24,085 nt of DNA from UMGS75 sp964507405 (GTDB lineage Bacteria > Bacillota_I > Bacilli_A > ML615J-28 > CAG-313): positions 1 to 24,085 of the forward strand of contig CAZDPJ010000022.1 in the NCBI GenBank assembly GCA_964507405.1. Reading direction: 5' to 3'. The notes beneath the pieces were generated by a model. It was not told the origin of the DNA. It ran no database searches and saw only the letters and a list, made by a program, of their open reading frames with translations. Shown here one piece after another: positions 15,318 through 24,021 of the stretch. Within the stretch, counting starts at the first letter, position 1, and each line of letters begins with the position of its first letter. The translations under genes and the position numbers were made by a program.

Positions 15318-15322
15318 AAAAC

Positions 15323-15351
15323 TTGTAAATAATTGTTTAATATGATAAAAT
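15323..15351 (+). promoter_or_regulatory. Sigma-A-type promoter of the response regulator operon
   Basis: TTGTAA (15323-15328), 17-base spacer, TAAAAT (15346-15351), then GAGGTGG before the ATG at 15373. The spacing and hexamers resemble the promoter in front of cls. Confidence 0.7.
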
Positions 15352-15372
15352 AGTGAAAGTTGAGGTGGTAAC

Positions 15373-16047
15373 ATGAAAATTCTTCTTGTTGAAGACGAAA
15401 AAGATTTATCAAAAGTTATCAAAAAAATTCTAGAACTTAATAACTATGTAGTTGACGTTGCCTATGATGGGGAAGAAGGATTATACTACGCACAGAACAG
15501 CTATTATGATGGAATTATTATGGATATAATGATGCCAAAACTTGATGGAATTTCTGTAATTAAGAAAATACGTGAAAATGGGAATGGTGTACCAATCTTA
15601 ATTTTAACTGCGAAATCAGAAATTGATGACCGTGTCCTTGGACTTGACTCTGGTGCCGATGACTATTTAAGCAAACCTTTCGCAACTAAGGAATTACTTG
15701 CAAGAATAAGAGCATTAACAAGAAGAAAAGGCGAAAATAATGTCATATATCAATTTGGTAATGTTGTACTCAATCAAACTAAATATGAAATGACTGCTGA
15801 ATCTAAAGTACGCCTAACGAATAAAGAATATCGATTAATGGAGTATTTTATCAAAAACCATGATATTTTATTATCAACAGAAAGAATTTTATCGAGTGTA
15901 TGGGAATTTGATAGTGATGTTGAATTAAATGTAGTTTGGGTTTTTATTTCAGCTCTTAGAAAAAAACTCCAACAAATAAATGCCAATATTGAAATTGTTG
16001 CGGCGAGGGGTGTTGGTTACCGTTTAGAAGAAAAAATAACTAAATAA
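15373..16047 (+). CDS. OmpR/PhoB-family response regulator (no partner kinase in the window)
   Basis: The 224-aa protein has a receiver domain (1-120) and an OmpR-type winged helix (about 128-222). The phosphorylation site is Asp51 in IIMDIMMPKLDG, with the acidic pair in VEDEKD (residues 6-11), the conserved Thr/Ala at LTAK (78-81) and Lys101 in LSKPF, so it should be phosphorylatable. The recognition-helix region reads VELNVVWVFISALRKKL. No histidine kinase gene is present within the window on either side. The next gene follows after 19 bases, so the likely job is to control, or act with, the VTC and DUF4956 genes, perhaps with autoregulation (inference). Confidence 0.92.
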   Translation: MKILLVEDEKDLSKVIKKILELNNYVVDVAYDGEEGLYYAQNSYYDGIIMDIMMPKLDGISVIKKIRENGNGVPILILTAKSEIDDRVLGLDSGADDYLSKPFATKELLARIRALTRRKGENNVIYQFGNVVLNQTKYEMTAESKVRLTNKEYRLMEYFIKNHDILLSTERILSSVWEFDSDVELNVVWVFISALRKKLQQINANIEIVAARGVGYRLEEKITK

Positions 16048-16066
16048 AATTTGAAAGGAATTAATA

Positions 16067-16762
16067 ATGAGTATTTCAGTATTTAAAAGATATGAATTAA
16101 AATATATACTTTCACGTAAGCAATATAACAATATCATTCAGGAAATACAACAAAGATTAATTCCTGATAAATATGGAAAAACAACAATCCAAAGTCTTTA
16201 TTTTGATCGAGATGATAATTTATTAATTAGACGCTCAATTGAAAAACCAGTTTATAAAGAAAAACTAAGACTTAGAAGTTATGGCCTTGTATCTAAAAAT
16301 GATTCGGTCTTTTTTGAATTAAAAAAGAAAAGTGAAGGTGTTGTTTTTAAAAGGAGAATTAAAGTAACATCAGAAGATGTATTTAATAATAATTTTGGTG
16401 ATAGTCAAATTGCAAAAGAAATTAAATATTTTATGTCATATTATGGTAATTTAAATCCAAAGATGTTACTTTTATATGATCGGTCTGCTTATTTTGGTGA
16501 AGATGAATTAAGAGTTACATTTGATGAAAATATTAGATACCGAACAACGAGACTAAATTTGACAGCAGGACTTGATGGCATATTACTTAATCAAAATGAT
16601 TTAATTTTAATGGAAATAAAAATGAATAAGGCAATGCCATTATGGCTTTCTAAACTACTTAGTCAAGAAAAAATATATAAAACATCTTTCTCTAAATATG
16701 GAGAAGCTTACAAAAAAGAATTATTTAATACATTTATAAAGGAGGATGAAAAAATTGGATGA
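16067..16762 (+). CDS. VTC domain polyphosphate polymerase-like protein
   Basis: 231-aa protein of the VTC family (PF09359-like), the catalytic tunnel domain that in yeast Vtc4 makes polyphosphate from ATP. The basic tunnel residues can be followed: FKRYELKY (7-13), KLRLRSYG with Arg68 and Arg70, FELKKKSEGVVFKRR (83-97), YDRSAY with Arg139, LMEIKMNKAMPLWL with Glu183 and Lys185, and SFSKYG with Ser208 and Lys210. No SPX domain and no membrane segment are present, which is usual for bacterial members. The gene overlaps the following DUF4956 gene, a pairing common in bacteria. Activity as a polymerase is inferred, not shown. Confidence 0.87.
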   Translation: MSISVFKRYELKYILSRKQYNNIIQEIQQRLIPDKYGKTTIQSLYFDRDDNLLIRRSIEKPVYKEKLRLRSYGLVSKNDSVFFELKKKSEGVVFKRRIKVTSEDVFNNNFGDSQIAKEIKYFMSYYGNLNPKMLLLYDRSAYFGEDELRVTFDENIRYRTTRLNLTAGLDGILLNQNDLILMEIKMNKAMPLWLSKLLSQEKIYKTSFSKYGEAYKKELFNTFIKEDEKIG

Positions 16763-17438
16763 AATATTTGAAAGTATATTTAATACAAATTCAACAAACA
16801 TTGGAACTAGTATCCTGGTAATTTTTATAGCATTAATTATGGGGGTTATATTCTCATTTATGTGTTTTATTAGATCTAAATCATCTAAAAGTTTTTATAT
16901 AACTACTTCATTATTACCATCAACTGTTGCTTTAGTTATTATGCTTGTTAATGGAAATATTGGTGCTGGAATTGCTGTTGCGGGGGCATTTTCACTTGTA
17001 AGATTTCGTTCTGCTCAAGGTACAGCCAAAGAAATATGCATAATATTTATCGCTATGGCATCAGGTCTTGCCTTTGGTATGGGTTACATTGCATATGCTT
17101 GTTTATTTATGTTAATTGCAGGGGCGTGTTTAATTATTTTTTCTTCCGTTAAAATATGGGAAAGGAGCCCTAACTTAAACGATAAAAGACTTCAAATTAC
17201 GATACCTGAAAGCTTAGATTACACAACTATATTTGATGATGTTCTAAATAAATATACTACTAGATTTGAACTTGTTAAAGTTAAATCAGTTAATATGGGA
17301 AGTATGTTTAGAGTTACCTATTTAATTACTTTAAATGATTTGTTACTTGAAAAAGCTTTTATTGATGAATTAAGATGTCGTAATGGAAATTTAGAAATAT
17401 CTTTAGAACGAGTAGAAATTGGTTCTAATGATTTATAA
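16755..17438 (+). CDS. DUF4956 family membrane protein
   Basis: About 227 aa with four or five hydrophobic segments (roughly residues 15-40, 48-68, 70-88, 92-112 and 108-130) and a soluble C-terminal domain (about 150-227). The segment GAFSLVRFRSAQGTAKEI between helices is the hallmark of DUF4956. I prefer the TTG at 16755 as start because GGAGG (16741-16745) touches the in-frame ATG at 16746 but lies 9 bases before the TTG; if ATG is used the protein is 230 aa. It overlaps the VTC gene. Together they may form a membrane polyphosphate synthesis or translocation module (inference). Confidence 0.85.
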   Translation: MDEIFESIFNTNSTNIGTSILVIFIALIMGVIFSFMCFIRSKSSKSFYITTSLLPSTVALVIMLVNGNIGAGIAVAGAFSLVRFRSAQGTAKEICIIFIAMASGLAFGMGYIAYACLFMLIAGACLIIFSSVKIWERSPNLNDKRLQITIPESLDYTTIFDDVLNKYTTRFELVKVKSVNMGSMFRVTYLITLNDLLLEKAFIDELRCRNGNLEISLERVEIGSNDL

Positions 17439-17489
17439 AATATAAGAAAAATTCGTTTAGTAAAAAAAGCAAATCATATATTTAAAATG

Positions 17490-17524
17490 AAATGGTCTCG
17501 ATTAAATGAGGTCATTTTCTTTTT
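17490..17524 (+). terminator. Terminator after the DUF4956 gene
   Basis: A 10-bp stem with two G-U pairs (17490-17499 with 17508-17517), an 8-base loop and the T-rich tail TTCTTTT. It is about 50 bases after the stop codon; the sequence between is plain AT-rich. Confidence 0.75.
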
Positions 17525-17551
17525 AAAATAATAATTAAAAGCATATTTGAA

Positions 17552-17580
17552 TTGCTATTTTTATCAAAATATGATATAAT
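17552..17580 (+). promoter_or_regulatory. Sigma-A-type promoter of the Ldh2-malic enzyme-LarA unit
   Basis: TTGCTA (17552-17557), 17-base spacer and perfect TATAAT (17575-17580), followed by GAGAGGTG and the ATG at 17617. Confidence 0.75.
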
Positions 17581-17616
17581 GAAAGCGTATATAAAAAAAG
17601 AGAGGTGTAAAAATAT

Positions 17617-18738
17617 ATGGGATATATTAATTTTTCTCGTGAATTATTAGACAAATTTTGTATGGAAGCTTTCCAAAAATTTGGATTTACAAAAGATGAA
17701 AGTAGAATTATTTCTGATGTTCTTTTAATGTCAGATGATTTCGGTATTGAATCACATGGTATGCAACGTTTGGTTCGTTATCATAAAGGAATTGAAAGTG
17801 GCTTAATTGATGTTCATGCAAAACCTGAGGTTGTATTTGATACGCCAGTTTCAGCTGTTATTGATGGACATTCTGGTATGGGTCAATTATTAGGACATTA
17901 TGCGATGAGTCTTGCAATTGAAAAAGCTAAAAAATCTGGTGTTGGTATTGTTACATTACGTAACTCTAATCACTATGGTATTGCTGGATACTATGCAAGA
18001 ATGGCAATGGACCAAGGATTAATTGGTTTTTCTTGTACTAACTCAGAAGCAATTATGGTTCCTACATTTGGTAAAAAAGCAATGCTTGGTTCTAATCCAA
18101 TTGCTTGTAGTGCTCCTGCTGATCCTTATCCATTCTTCTTTGATGCATCTACTACTGTTGTTACACGTGGTAAATTAGAAATGTATAATAAAATGGATAA
18201 ACCAATCCCTACAGGATGGGCAGTAAATAAAGCTGGTGAATCTTCAAATAGTGCTAGTGAAGTATTAGGAAATATTAAATCACATGAAGGTGGCGGTATT
18301 GTTCCACTTGGTGGTGATACTGAATTACTAGGCGGTCATAAAGGTTATGGTTATGGTATGCTTTGTGAATTATTCTCATCAATTTTATCACAAGGTGTAA
18401 CATCTGCTCATACAATGCAAAATGGATTCTCTGGTATTTGTCATGGATTTATGGCAATTAATCCTGCTTTCTTTGGTGATCCTGAAAAGATTAAAGAACA
18501 TTTTAGCGCTTATTTAACAGAACTTCGTGAAAGTCCTAAAGCTAATGGTGCAGAACGCATCTATACACATGGTGAAAAAGAAATGGAAGCTATTAAACGT
18601 GTTCAAAAAGATGGTATTCCAGTAAATGAAAATACTGTAAAAGAAATGGTTGATATGGCTGAATACTTAGGTATGGATGTTAAAGCTTACTTTGGTGATT
18701 TTGAAGCTAAAGATAGCAATTTTAAGAGTAGTTATTAA
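17617..18738 (+). CDS. Ldh2-family malate/L-lactate dehydrogenase (NAD(P)-dependent 2-hydroxyacid dehydrogenase)
   Basis: The 373-aa protein belongs to the Ldh2/MDG2 oxidoreductase family, whose members act on malate, lactate, sulfolactate, ureidoglycolate or diketogulonate and do not have a Rossmann fold. Seen are the substrate/catalytic motifs GIESHGMQRL (His47, Arg51), SNHYGIAGYYA (His119), the loop GSNPIACSAP and FDASTTVV with Asp176, plus LGGHKGYGYGM. The exact substrate cannot be read; the next gene, a malic enzyme, favours malate. Arg codons are often CGT here while most genes in the window prefer AGA, which suggests high expression. The gene is 18 bases before the malic enzyme gene. 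Confidence 0.88.
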   Translation: MGYINFSRELLDKFCMEAFQKFGFTKDESRIISDVLLMSDDFGIESHGMQRLVRYHKGIESGLIDVHAKPEVVFDTPVSAVIDGHSGMGQLLGHYAMSLAIEKAKKSGVGIVTLRNSNHYGIAGYYARMAMDQGLIGFSCTNSEAIMVPTFGKKAMLGSNPIACSAPADPYPFFFDASTTVVTRGKLEMYNKMDKPIPTGWAVNKAGESSNSASEVLGNIKSHEGGGIVPLGGDTELLGGHKGYGYGMLCELFSSILSQGVTSAHTMQNGFSGICHGFMAINPAFFGDPEKIKEHFSAYLTELRESPKANGAERIYTHGEKEMEAIKRVQKDGIPVNENTVKEMVDMAEYLGMDVKAYFGDFEAKDSNFKSSY

Positions 18739-18756
18739 TAAAAGGGGTATAAGAAA

Positions 18757-19941
18757 ATGGCTGAAAAAACAGTATATGAAAGAAGTCTAGAATTACATGA
18801 AGAACATCACGGTAAAGTAGAAGTAATCTCAAAAGTTAAAGTTGAAAATCGTGAACAATTATCACTTGCTTACACTCCAGGTGTTGCTGAACCTTGTCGT
18901 AAGATTCATGCTAATCCTGATGATGTATATAAATATACAGCAAAAGGTAATTTAGTTGCGGTTGTATCAGATGGTACAGCAGTACTTGGACTTGGTGATA
19001 TTGGTCCACTTGCTGGTATGCCGGTTATGGAAGGTAAATCAATATTATTTAAAGAATTTGCAAATGTTGATGCTTTCCCAATATGCTTAGATACAAAAGA
19101 TGTTGATGAAATCGTTGAAACAGTAAAACGTATCGCTCCTTGTTTTGGTGGTATCAATCTTGAAGATATTTCTGCTCCTAGATGTTTCGAAATTGAAGCA
19201 AGACTTAAAAAAGAACTTGATATTCCAGTATTCCATGATGACCAACATGGTACAGCAATTGTTGTTTGTGCAGGTTTAATTAATGCCTTAAAAGTTGTTG
19301 GTAAAGAAATGAAAGATGCTAAAGTTGTTATTAATGGTGCAGGTAGTGCTGGTATTTCTATTTGTAAATTAATTTTACAATTTGGTGTAGGCGATGTTGT
19401 ACTTGTAGATAGAGCTGGTGCTTTATGTCCTGGTGAAGAATGGATGAATCCTGCTCAAAAGGAAATGGCTGAAATAACTAATAAAGAACGTCAAAGAGGA
19501 CCATTAAAAGAAATTATTAAAGGTAAAGATATTTTCATTGGTGTATCTGCTCCTAATTTAGTTGATGCTGAAATGGTTAGTACAATGGCAAAAGATCCAA
19601 TTGTTTTTGCAATGGCTAATCCTACTCCAGAAATTATGCCTGATGTTGCTAAAGCAGGTGGTGCTAGAGTAGTTGCGACTGGTCGTTCTGATTTCCCTAA
19701 CCAAATTAATAATGTATTAGTATTCCCTGGTATCTTTAGAGGTGCCTTAGATGTACGTGCAACTGATATTACCGAAGAAATGAAGATGGCTGCTTCTCGT
19801 GCAATAGCTTCTTTAATTACTCCTGAAGAATTAAATGAAGAATATATTATTCCTTCTCCATTTGATAAACGTGTATGTGCAGTTGTTGCTGCTGAAGTTG
19901 GTAAAGTAGCAAAAGAACAAGGAATTGCAAGAGTAAAATAA
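18757..19941 (+). CDS. NAD(P)-dependent malic enzyme
   Basis: Oxidative decarboxylation of malate to pyruvate and CO2 with reduction of NAD(P). At 394 aa it is a short bacterial form of the MaeB/YtsJ N-terminal type without the phosphotransacetylase extension. Seen are Tyr39 in LAYTPGVAEPC, Lys94 in VMEGKSILFK, the metal ligands in GGINLEDISAPRC (Glu136, Asp137) and FHDDQHGTA (Asp161/162), and the nucleotide loop INGAGSAGIS (about 192-201). AAGGGG precedes the ATG. It follows the Ldh2 gene closely and also uses many CGT codons. Cofactor preference (NAD or NADP) is not assigned. Confidence 0.94.
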   Translation: MAEKTVYERSLELHEEHHGKVEVISKVKVENREQLSLAYTPGVAEPCRKIHANPDDVYKYTAKGNLVAVVSDGTAVLGLGDIGPLAGMPVMEGKSILFKEFANVDAFPICLDTKDVDEIVETVKRIAPCFGGINLEDISAPRCFEIEARLKKELDIPVFHDDQHGTAIVVCAGLINALKVVGKEMKDAKVVINGAGSAGISICKLILQFGVGDVVLVDRAGALCPGEEWMNPAQKEMAEITNKERQRGPLKEIIKGKDIFIGVSAPNLVDAEMVSTMAKDPIVFAMANPTPEIMPDVAKAGGARVVATGRSDFPNQINNVLVFPGIFRGALDVRATDITEEMKMAASRAIASLITPEELNEEYIIPSPFDKRVCAVVAAEVGKVAKEQGIARVK

Positions 19942-19947
19942 TAAAAC

Positions 19948-19972
19948 AAAGTGCAATCAATGATTGCACTTT
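19948..19972 (+). other. Perfect hairpin between the malic enzyme and larA genes
   Basis: An 11-bp perfect stem, AAAGTGCAATC/GATTGCACTTT, with an AAT loop, followed by TATTAAAAG, not a U-tract. It may be a weak terminator or a stabilising or processing element that sets larA expression lower than that of the first two genes. Confidence 0.55.
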
Positions 19973-19993
19973 ATTAAAAGAAAGGAAACGAAA

Positions 19994-21265
19994 ATGGCAG
20001 AATTTAAATTACCATATTATAAAGGTCATATAAATCTAAATTTACCTGATGAACTTGTTGCTGGAGTATTAGTATCAAAGACTGAAAGTTATATTCCAAA
20101 TCTTTCTGAGACAGACCTTGTGAAAGAAGCACTAGAAAATCCAATTGGTTCTTTACCACTTTCAACCCTTGCGAAAGGCAAAAAACATGTTGTTGTAATT
20201 TCTAGTGACCATACTAGACCTGTTCCAAGTCATATTACAATGCCACTAATATTAGAAGAAATAAGAAAATATAATAAAGATGTTAAAATCTCAATTCTAA
20301 TTGCAACTGGTATGCACAGACCTACAACTCATGAAGAACTAGTTAATAAGTATGGTGAAAAAATAGTAAATGAAGAAGAAATAATAATTCATAATGCTTA
20401 TAATGATGATGAAATGACATTTAAAGGAATACTACCTTCTGGTGGTGAACTATGGATTAATAAATTAGTTGATACTACTGATTTATTAATTAGTGAAGGA
20501 TTTATTGAACCTCATTTCTTTGCGGGATTCTCTGGTGGAAGAAAATCAGTTCTTCCAGGAATTGCTTCTAAAAAAACAGTTTTATGGAATCATAATGCAA
20601 AATTTATTGCAAATAAAAATTCAAGAGCTGGTAATTTAGAAAATAATCCAATTCATAATGATATGCTTTTCGCGGCTAAACAAGCTCATCTTGAATTTAT
20701 TTTAAATGTTGTAATTAATGGTGAAAAGAAAATTATTAAAGCTTTTGCTGGAAACTTAGAAGAAGCACATGCTCATGGTTGCGCTCTTGTTAAAGAAATT
20801 GCTGAAGTTGAACCAATTAAATCAGATATTGTTATTACAACAAATGGAGGCTATCCATTAGACCAAAATATTTATCAAACAGTAAAAGGAATGACAGCCG
20901 GTGAAGCTTGTGTTAATGAAGGTGGAGTTATTATTATCTGTTCTTCATGCGCTGATGGTACTGGTGGAGAGTTCTTCTATAAATTATTAGCTGATTGCGC
21001 ATCTTGTGAAGAAGCCTATCAAAAATTAAATGATGTAGAACCAAAGGATACTGAATTTGATCAATGGGAAGCTCAAATTTTAGCACGAATTTTATGTAAG
21101 GCGAATGTTATAATTGTATCAGATAAATGTGATCCAAATATTATTACTTCAATGCATATTATGCATGCTTATAATATTGAAGAAGCCTTAGCTAAAGCAA
21201 GAGCAATTGTTGGAAATAAAAAGATTACGGTTATTCCTGATGGTATTAGTGTAATTTTTAAATAA
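19994..21265 (+). CDS. larA: LarA-family nickel-pincer 2-hydroxyacid racemase (lactate or malate racemase)
   Basis: 423-aa protein of the LarA family, which racemises 2-hydroxyacids with a nickel-pincer nucleotide cofactor bound to a lysine. The key residues fall at the same numbers as in Lactiplantibacillus plantarum LarA: Asp72 and Arg75 (SDHTRP), His108 (GMHRP), His174 (EPHFFAGFSGG), Lys184 (GGRKS) and His200 (WNHN). The start is ATG 19994 after AAAGGAAA; an upstream in-frame ATG at 19964 lies in the 3' arm of a hairpin and has no ribosome binding site. LarB, LarC and LarE, which build the cofactor, are not in the window. The Ldh2 and malic enzyme neighbours make malate racemase a real alternative to lactate racemase. 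Confidence 0.9.
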   Translation: MAEFKLPYYKGHINLNLPDELVAGVLVSKTESYIPNLSETDLVKEALENPIGSLPLSTLAKGKKHVVVISSDHTRPVPSHITMPLILEEIRKYNKDVKISILIATGMHRPTTHEELVNKYGEKIVNEEEIIIHNAYNDDEMTFKGILPSGGELWINKLVDTTDLLISEGFIEPHFFAGFSGGRKSVLPGIASKKTVLWNHNAKFIANKNSRAGNLENNPIHNDMLFAAKQAHLEFILNVVINGEKKIIKAFAGNLEEAHAHGCALVKEIAEVEPIKSDIVITTNGGYPLDQNIYQTVKGMTAGEACVNEGGVIIICSSCADGTGGEFFYKLLADCASCEEAYQKLNDVEPKDTEFDQWEAQILARILCKANVIIVSDKCDPNIITSMHIMHAYNIEEALAKARAIVGNKKITVIPDGISVIFK

Positions 21266-21275
21266 AAAAGAAAAA

Positions 21276-21304
21276 TAAATGCAAGTTATAAAAGACTTGC
21301 ATTT
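21276..21304 (+). terminator. Terminator after larA
   Basis: A perfect 10-bp stem, AAATGCAAGT/ACTTGCATTT (21277-21286 with 21295-21304), with an 8-base loop. The following tail is only TTTT-ACC-TTT, so it may be moderately efficient. Confidence 0.7.
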
Positions 21305-21342
21305 TACCTTTATATAATATTAAAATTTAAAAACTCTTATGC

Positions 21343-21371
21343 TGGAAAAAAAACTAAAAAAATGGTATAAT
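21343..21371 (+). promoter_or_regulatory. Candidate promoter of the ABC transporter gene
   Basis: Perfect TATAAT (21366-21371) with TGGAAA (21343-21348) 17 bases upstream as a weak -35, then AAGGGGG before the ATG at 21401. Confidence 0.55.
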
Positions 21372-21400
21372 AAGAAAAGAGTAATAGTAAGGGGGAACGT

Positions 21401-24016
21401 ATGATTGAAGTAATAAAATTAACAAAAGTATATGACGTTAAGAAAAAACGTAAAGTTCCAGCTTTAAATAATGTATCATTTACAGTTGGTAATAATGGGT
21501 TTGTTTTTATAATTGGTAAATCAGGAAGTGGCAAATCAACTTTATTATCATTAATAGGTGGCTTAGAAGACTTTACATATGGCGATATTGTTATTAATGG
21601 TAATAGTTTAAGTGAATATAGTAATCGTGATTATGTTAATTATCGAAATTCGGTAATTGGCTATATTTTTCAAGATTTCCATTTGCTTGATGAACTTACA
21701 ATTAAAGAAAATATTCAACTATCTTTAAAACTACAAAATATAGATGATGATGAAAAAATTAGTGAAGTATTAAAAGATGTTGATTTAGAAGGATATGAAA
21801 ATAGATATCCTAAAGAATTATCTGGTGGTGAAAAACAAAGAGTTGCCATAGCAAGAGCTTTAATTAAAAATCCGACTATTATTTTAGCGGATGAACCAAC
21901 TGGCAATCTTGATACAAAAACAACTAATCAAATATTATCCATTCTTAAAAGACTATCTAAAACCCGTTTAGTAATGATTGTATCACATAATTTATATGAT
22001 GCTAGAAAATATGCGGACCGTATTATTGAATTATCACAAGGTGAGTTAATTAGTGATACCGTTAGAAATCCTAATTATAGTGATGAAATTAGAATTAAAA
22101 ACAAACAATTAATTTTACCTGCTAATACAATGTTTACTAAAAAAGATACTAAGTTTATTAATGATTCTTTAGCACTTGGTGATATAAAGAAAATTAAACA
22201 AGTTGATGATTTATTTATTAAAAATGAAACAAGTAATAAATATGAATATGATGATTTTGAAGTACAAAAGAAACATATATCTTTTAAAGCGGCTAAGATT
22301 TTATCACATAAGTTATTTAAAAATGATAAGCTTAAATTATTACTATATTCTATTATTACTGCGTGCTTAATTATTGTGCTTGGATTATGTGAGCTAATTG
22401 TTACATTTGACCAATCTAAAGTAATGGAAAGTGAAATGAGTAAATTAGATCAAACTAATTTATCAATTTATAAATCATCATTTATTGATTCCGATATCGA
22501 AATAGAAAAAAACAGACTAATAAATATAACTGATTCACAGATTAGACAGTTTATTGATACTGGTTATGAAGGTAATGTTTATCAACTTGTTAATTTAACA
22601 CTTAATTACACTAATAGTGGCAGTGACCTTGCTAAATGGCATATGACATCTAGTTTTGTTCCTTCGGTATTATATTATAATGGAACCAGAGGAACATTAG
22701 TTACTAATGAAGAATATGTTAAAAGTATTTTTGGTTCATTAGAATTTTCATCAAAAGCAGAAGTTGAAGAGCCAGGTGGTATTTATATTACTGATTATAC
22801 TGCCGATAGTTTAATGTATTATAGTCCTACTAAATATCCTAATTTAGATTCAGTTCTTGGTAAATATGTAACAAGTGATGGTAATACATGGGCATATATT
22901 AATGGTGTAATCAAAACAAATTATAAAACTAAACATAAGAAATATCTAGAAATATTTAGAAAGCCAAATTTAACAAAAGAAGAAATCGTTGAAATTACCG
23001 CATCTGAAGGATATCAAGTATATTATAATGATGTTGTTCAAAACTTATCAATTAGTTATAGCTTTAATCCGAATTTTGTTGATGATGTGATTAGTTCTAA
23101 TATTGTGACGTGGTGCCCAGTTGGTAAATCTAAAATCTTAAAAGGTGGAGAACAATTTTCAATGGATTCGACCATTTGTCAAAGTGCCTCATTAAGATTA
23201 AATCTTAAGTTAGGCGAAAATGAAATAGTTATGGGATATGGTGCTTATAACCAAATATTCGGAACAAAATATACAAGTGCTAATTTAGATACTTTTAAAC
23301 CACATGATATAACATTTAAATATTCATATTTTTATGACAAAGAATCAGTAAATGTGGTTGAAACATTTAATGCGAAAATCGTTTCTTTAACGTCAAGTGG
23401 TAATACTTATTTTTCTGATGACTTATTTAGTAAAATGTTAAGGGTTAATTTATTTACATCAAATATCTATTTTGATGATTTATCTAATGCTGCGGATATA
23501 TTAAAGTGTGCTAACGATAATGGATTCTCATCTAATTCCATTGTTGCGGCATCATTAAACACTATGGTTAAAGCGGTATCAGTATTTAGTGATTTCTTTA
23601 CTTTAATTTTTGTTGCTTTATGTGTTTGTTCGTTAGTTATTGTCGCAAACTATGGTATTAAGCTTGTTAAAGAAAAGAAATATGAAATTGGTATTTTGAA
23701 GGCTTTAGGTATTAGAAATATAGATTTAACAATTATTTTAGGAAGACAGTTATTTTTCCTTCTTATCTTTACGGTATTTTTCTATATTGTTGGATCGTTC
23801 TTATTTATCGATTTAGCCAATGAAGTATTAATTAATTCATTAATGGAACTTGCGCCTAATCATGTCTTAATTAATATGCAATTCTTAAAAATAAATGGAT
23901 ATCATTTCTTAGTCAATAGTGTAATAGCTTTATTTATTGTATTAATTTCTTTATTAATACCAATGTTTAAACTTCGTAGGTTAAAGCCTTCAGCAATCAT
24001 AAGAGCTAAAGAATAA
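21401..24016 (+). CDS. ABC transporter, ATP-binding domain fused to FtsX/MacB-type permease
   Basis: The 871-aa fusion begins with an ABC ATPase: Walker A GKSGSGKST (39-47), Q-loop Gln91, signature LSGGEKQR (140-147), Walker B IILADEPTG (160-168) with Glu165, H-loop His196; it is closest to the LolD/MacB/BceA type. After a linker comes one membrane helix (about 311-335), a large presumed extracellular domain (about 336-725), then three helices (about 728-752, 783-805, 831-857) as in FtsX-type permeases. This 4-TM mechanotransmission topology drives extracellular or periplasmic processes (lipoprotein extraction, peptide export or resistance, cell-wall hydrolase control) rather than classical transport across the membrane. 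No bacteriocin, kinase or hydrolase gene is adjacent, so the cargo is unknown. Confidence 0.9.
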   Translation: MIEVIKLTKVYDVKKKRKVPALNNVSFTVGNNGFVFIIGKSGSGKSTLLSLIGGLEDFTYGDIVINGNSLSEYSNRDYVNYRNSVIGYIFQDFHLLDELTIKENIQLSLKLQNIDDDEKISEVLKDVDLEGYENRYPKELSGGEKQRVAIARALIKNPTIILADEPTGNLDTKTTNQILSILKRLSKTRLVMIVSHNLYDARKYADRIIELSQGELISDTVRNPNYSDEIRIKNKQLILPANTMFTKKDTKFINDSLALGDIKKIKQVDDLFIKNETSNKYEYDDFEVQKKHISFKAAKILSHKLFKNDKLKLLLYSIITACLIIVLGLCELIVTFDQSKVMESEMSKLDQTNLSIYKSSFIDSDIEIEKNRLINITDSQIRQFIDTGYEGNVYQLVNLTLNYTNSGSDLAKWHMTSSFVPSVLYYNGTRGTLVTNEEYVKSIFGSLEFSSKAEVEEPGGIYITDYTADSLMYYSPTKYPNLDSVLGKYVTSDGNTWAYINGVIKTNYKTKHKKYLEIFRKPNLTKEEIVEITASEGYQVYYNDVVQNLSISYSFNPNFVDDVISSNIVTWCPVGKSKILKGGEQFSMDSTICQSASLRLNLKLGENEIVMGYGAYNQIFGTKYTSANLDTFKPHDITFKYSYFYDKESVNVVETFNAKIVSLTSSGNTYFSDDLFSKMLRVNLFTSNIYFDDLSNAADILKCANDNGFSSNSIVAASLNTMVKAVSVFSDFFTLIFVALCVCSLVIVANYGIKLVKEKKYEIGILKALGIRNIDLTIILGRQLFFLLIFTVFFYIVGSFLFIDLANEVLINSLMELAPNHVLINMQFLKINGYHFLVNSVIALFIVLISLLIPMFKLRRLKPSAIIRAKE

Positions 24017-24021
24017 AGGTG

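Noticed and set aside
19491..19949. Minus-strand 152-codon ORF
   Set aside because: It lies entirely opposite the malic enzyme gene, shows no family pattern and has no ribosome binding site; it is a shadow of the coding strand.
19964..19993. Upstream ATG 19964 as the larA start
   Set aside because: It lies in the 3' arm of a hairpin, has no ribosome binding site and adds residues absent from LarA; ATG 19994 has AAAGGAAA and aligns with the family numbering.
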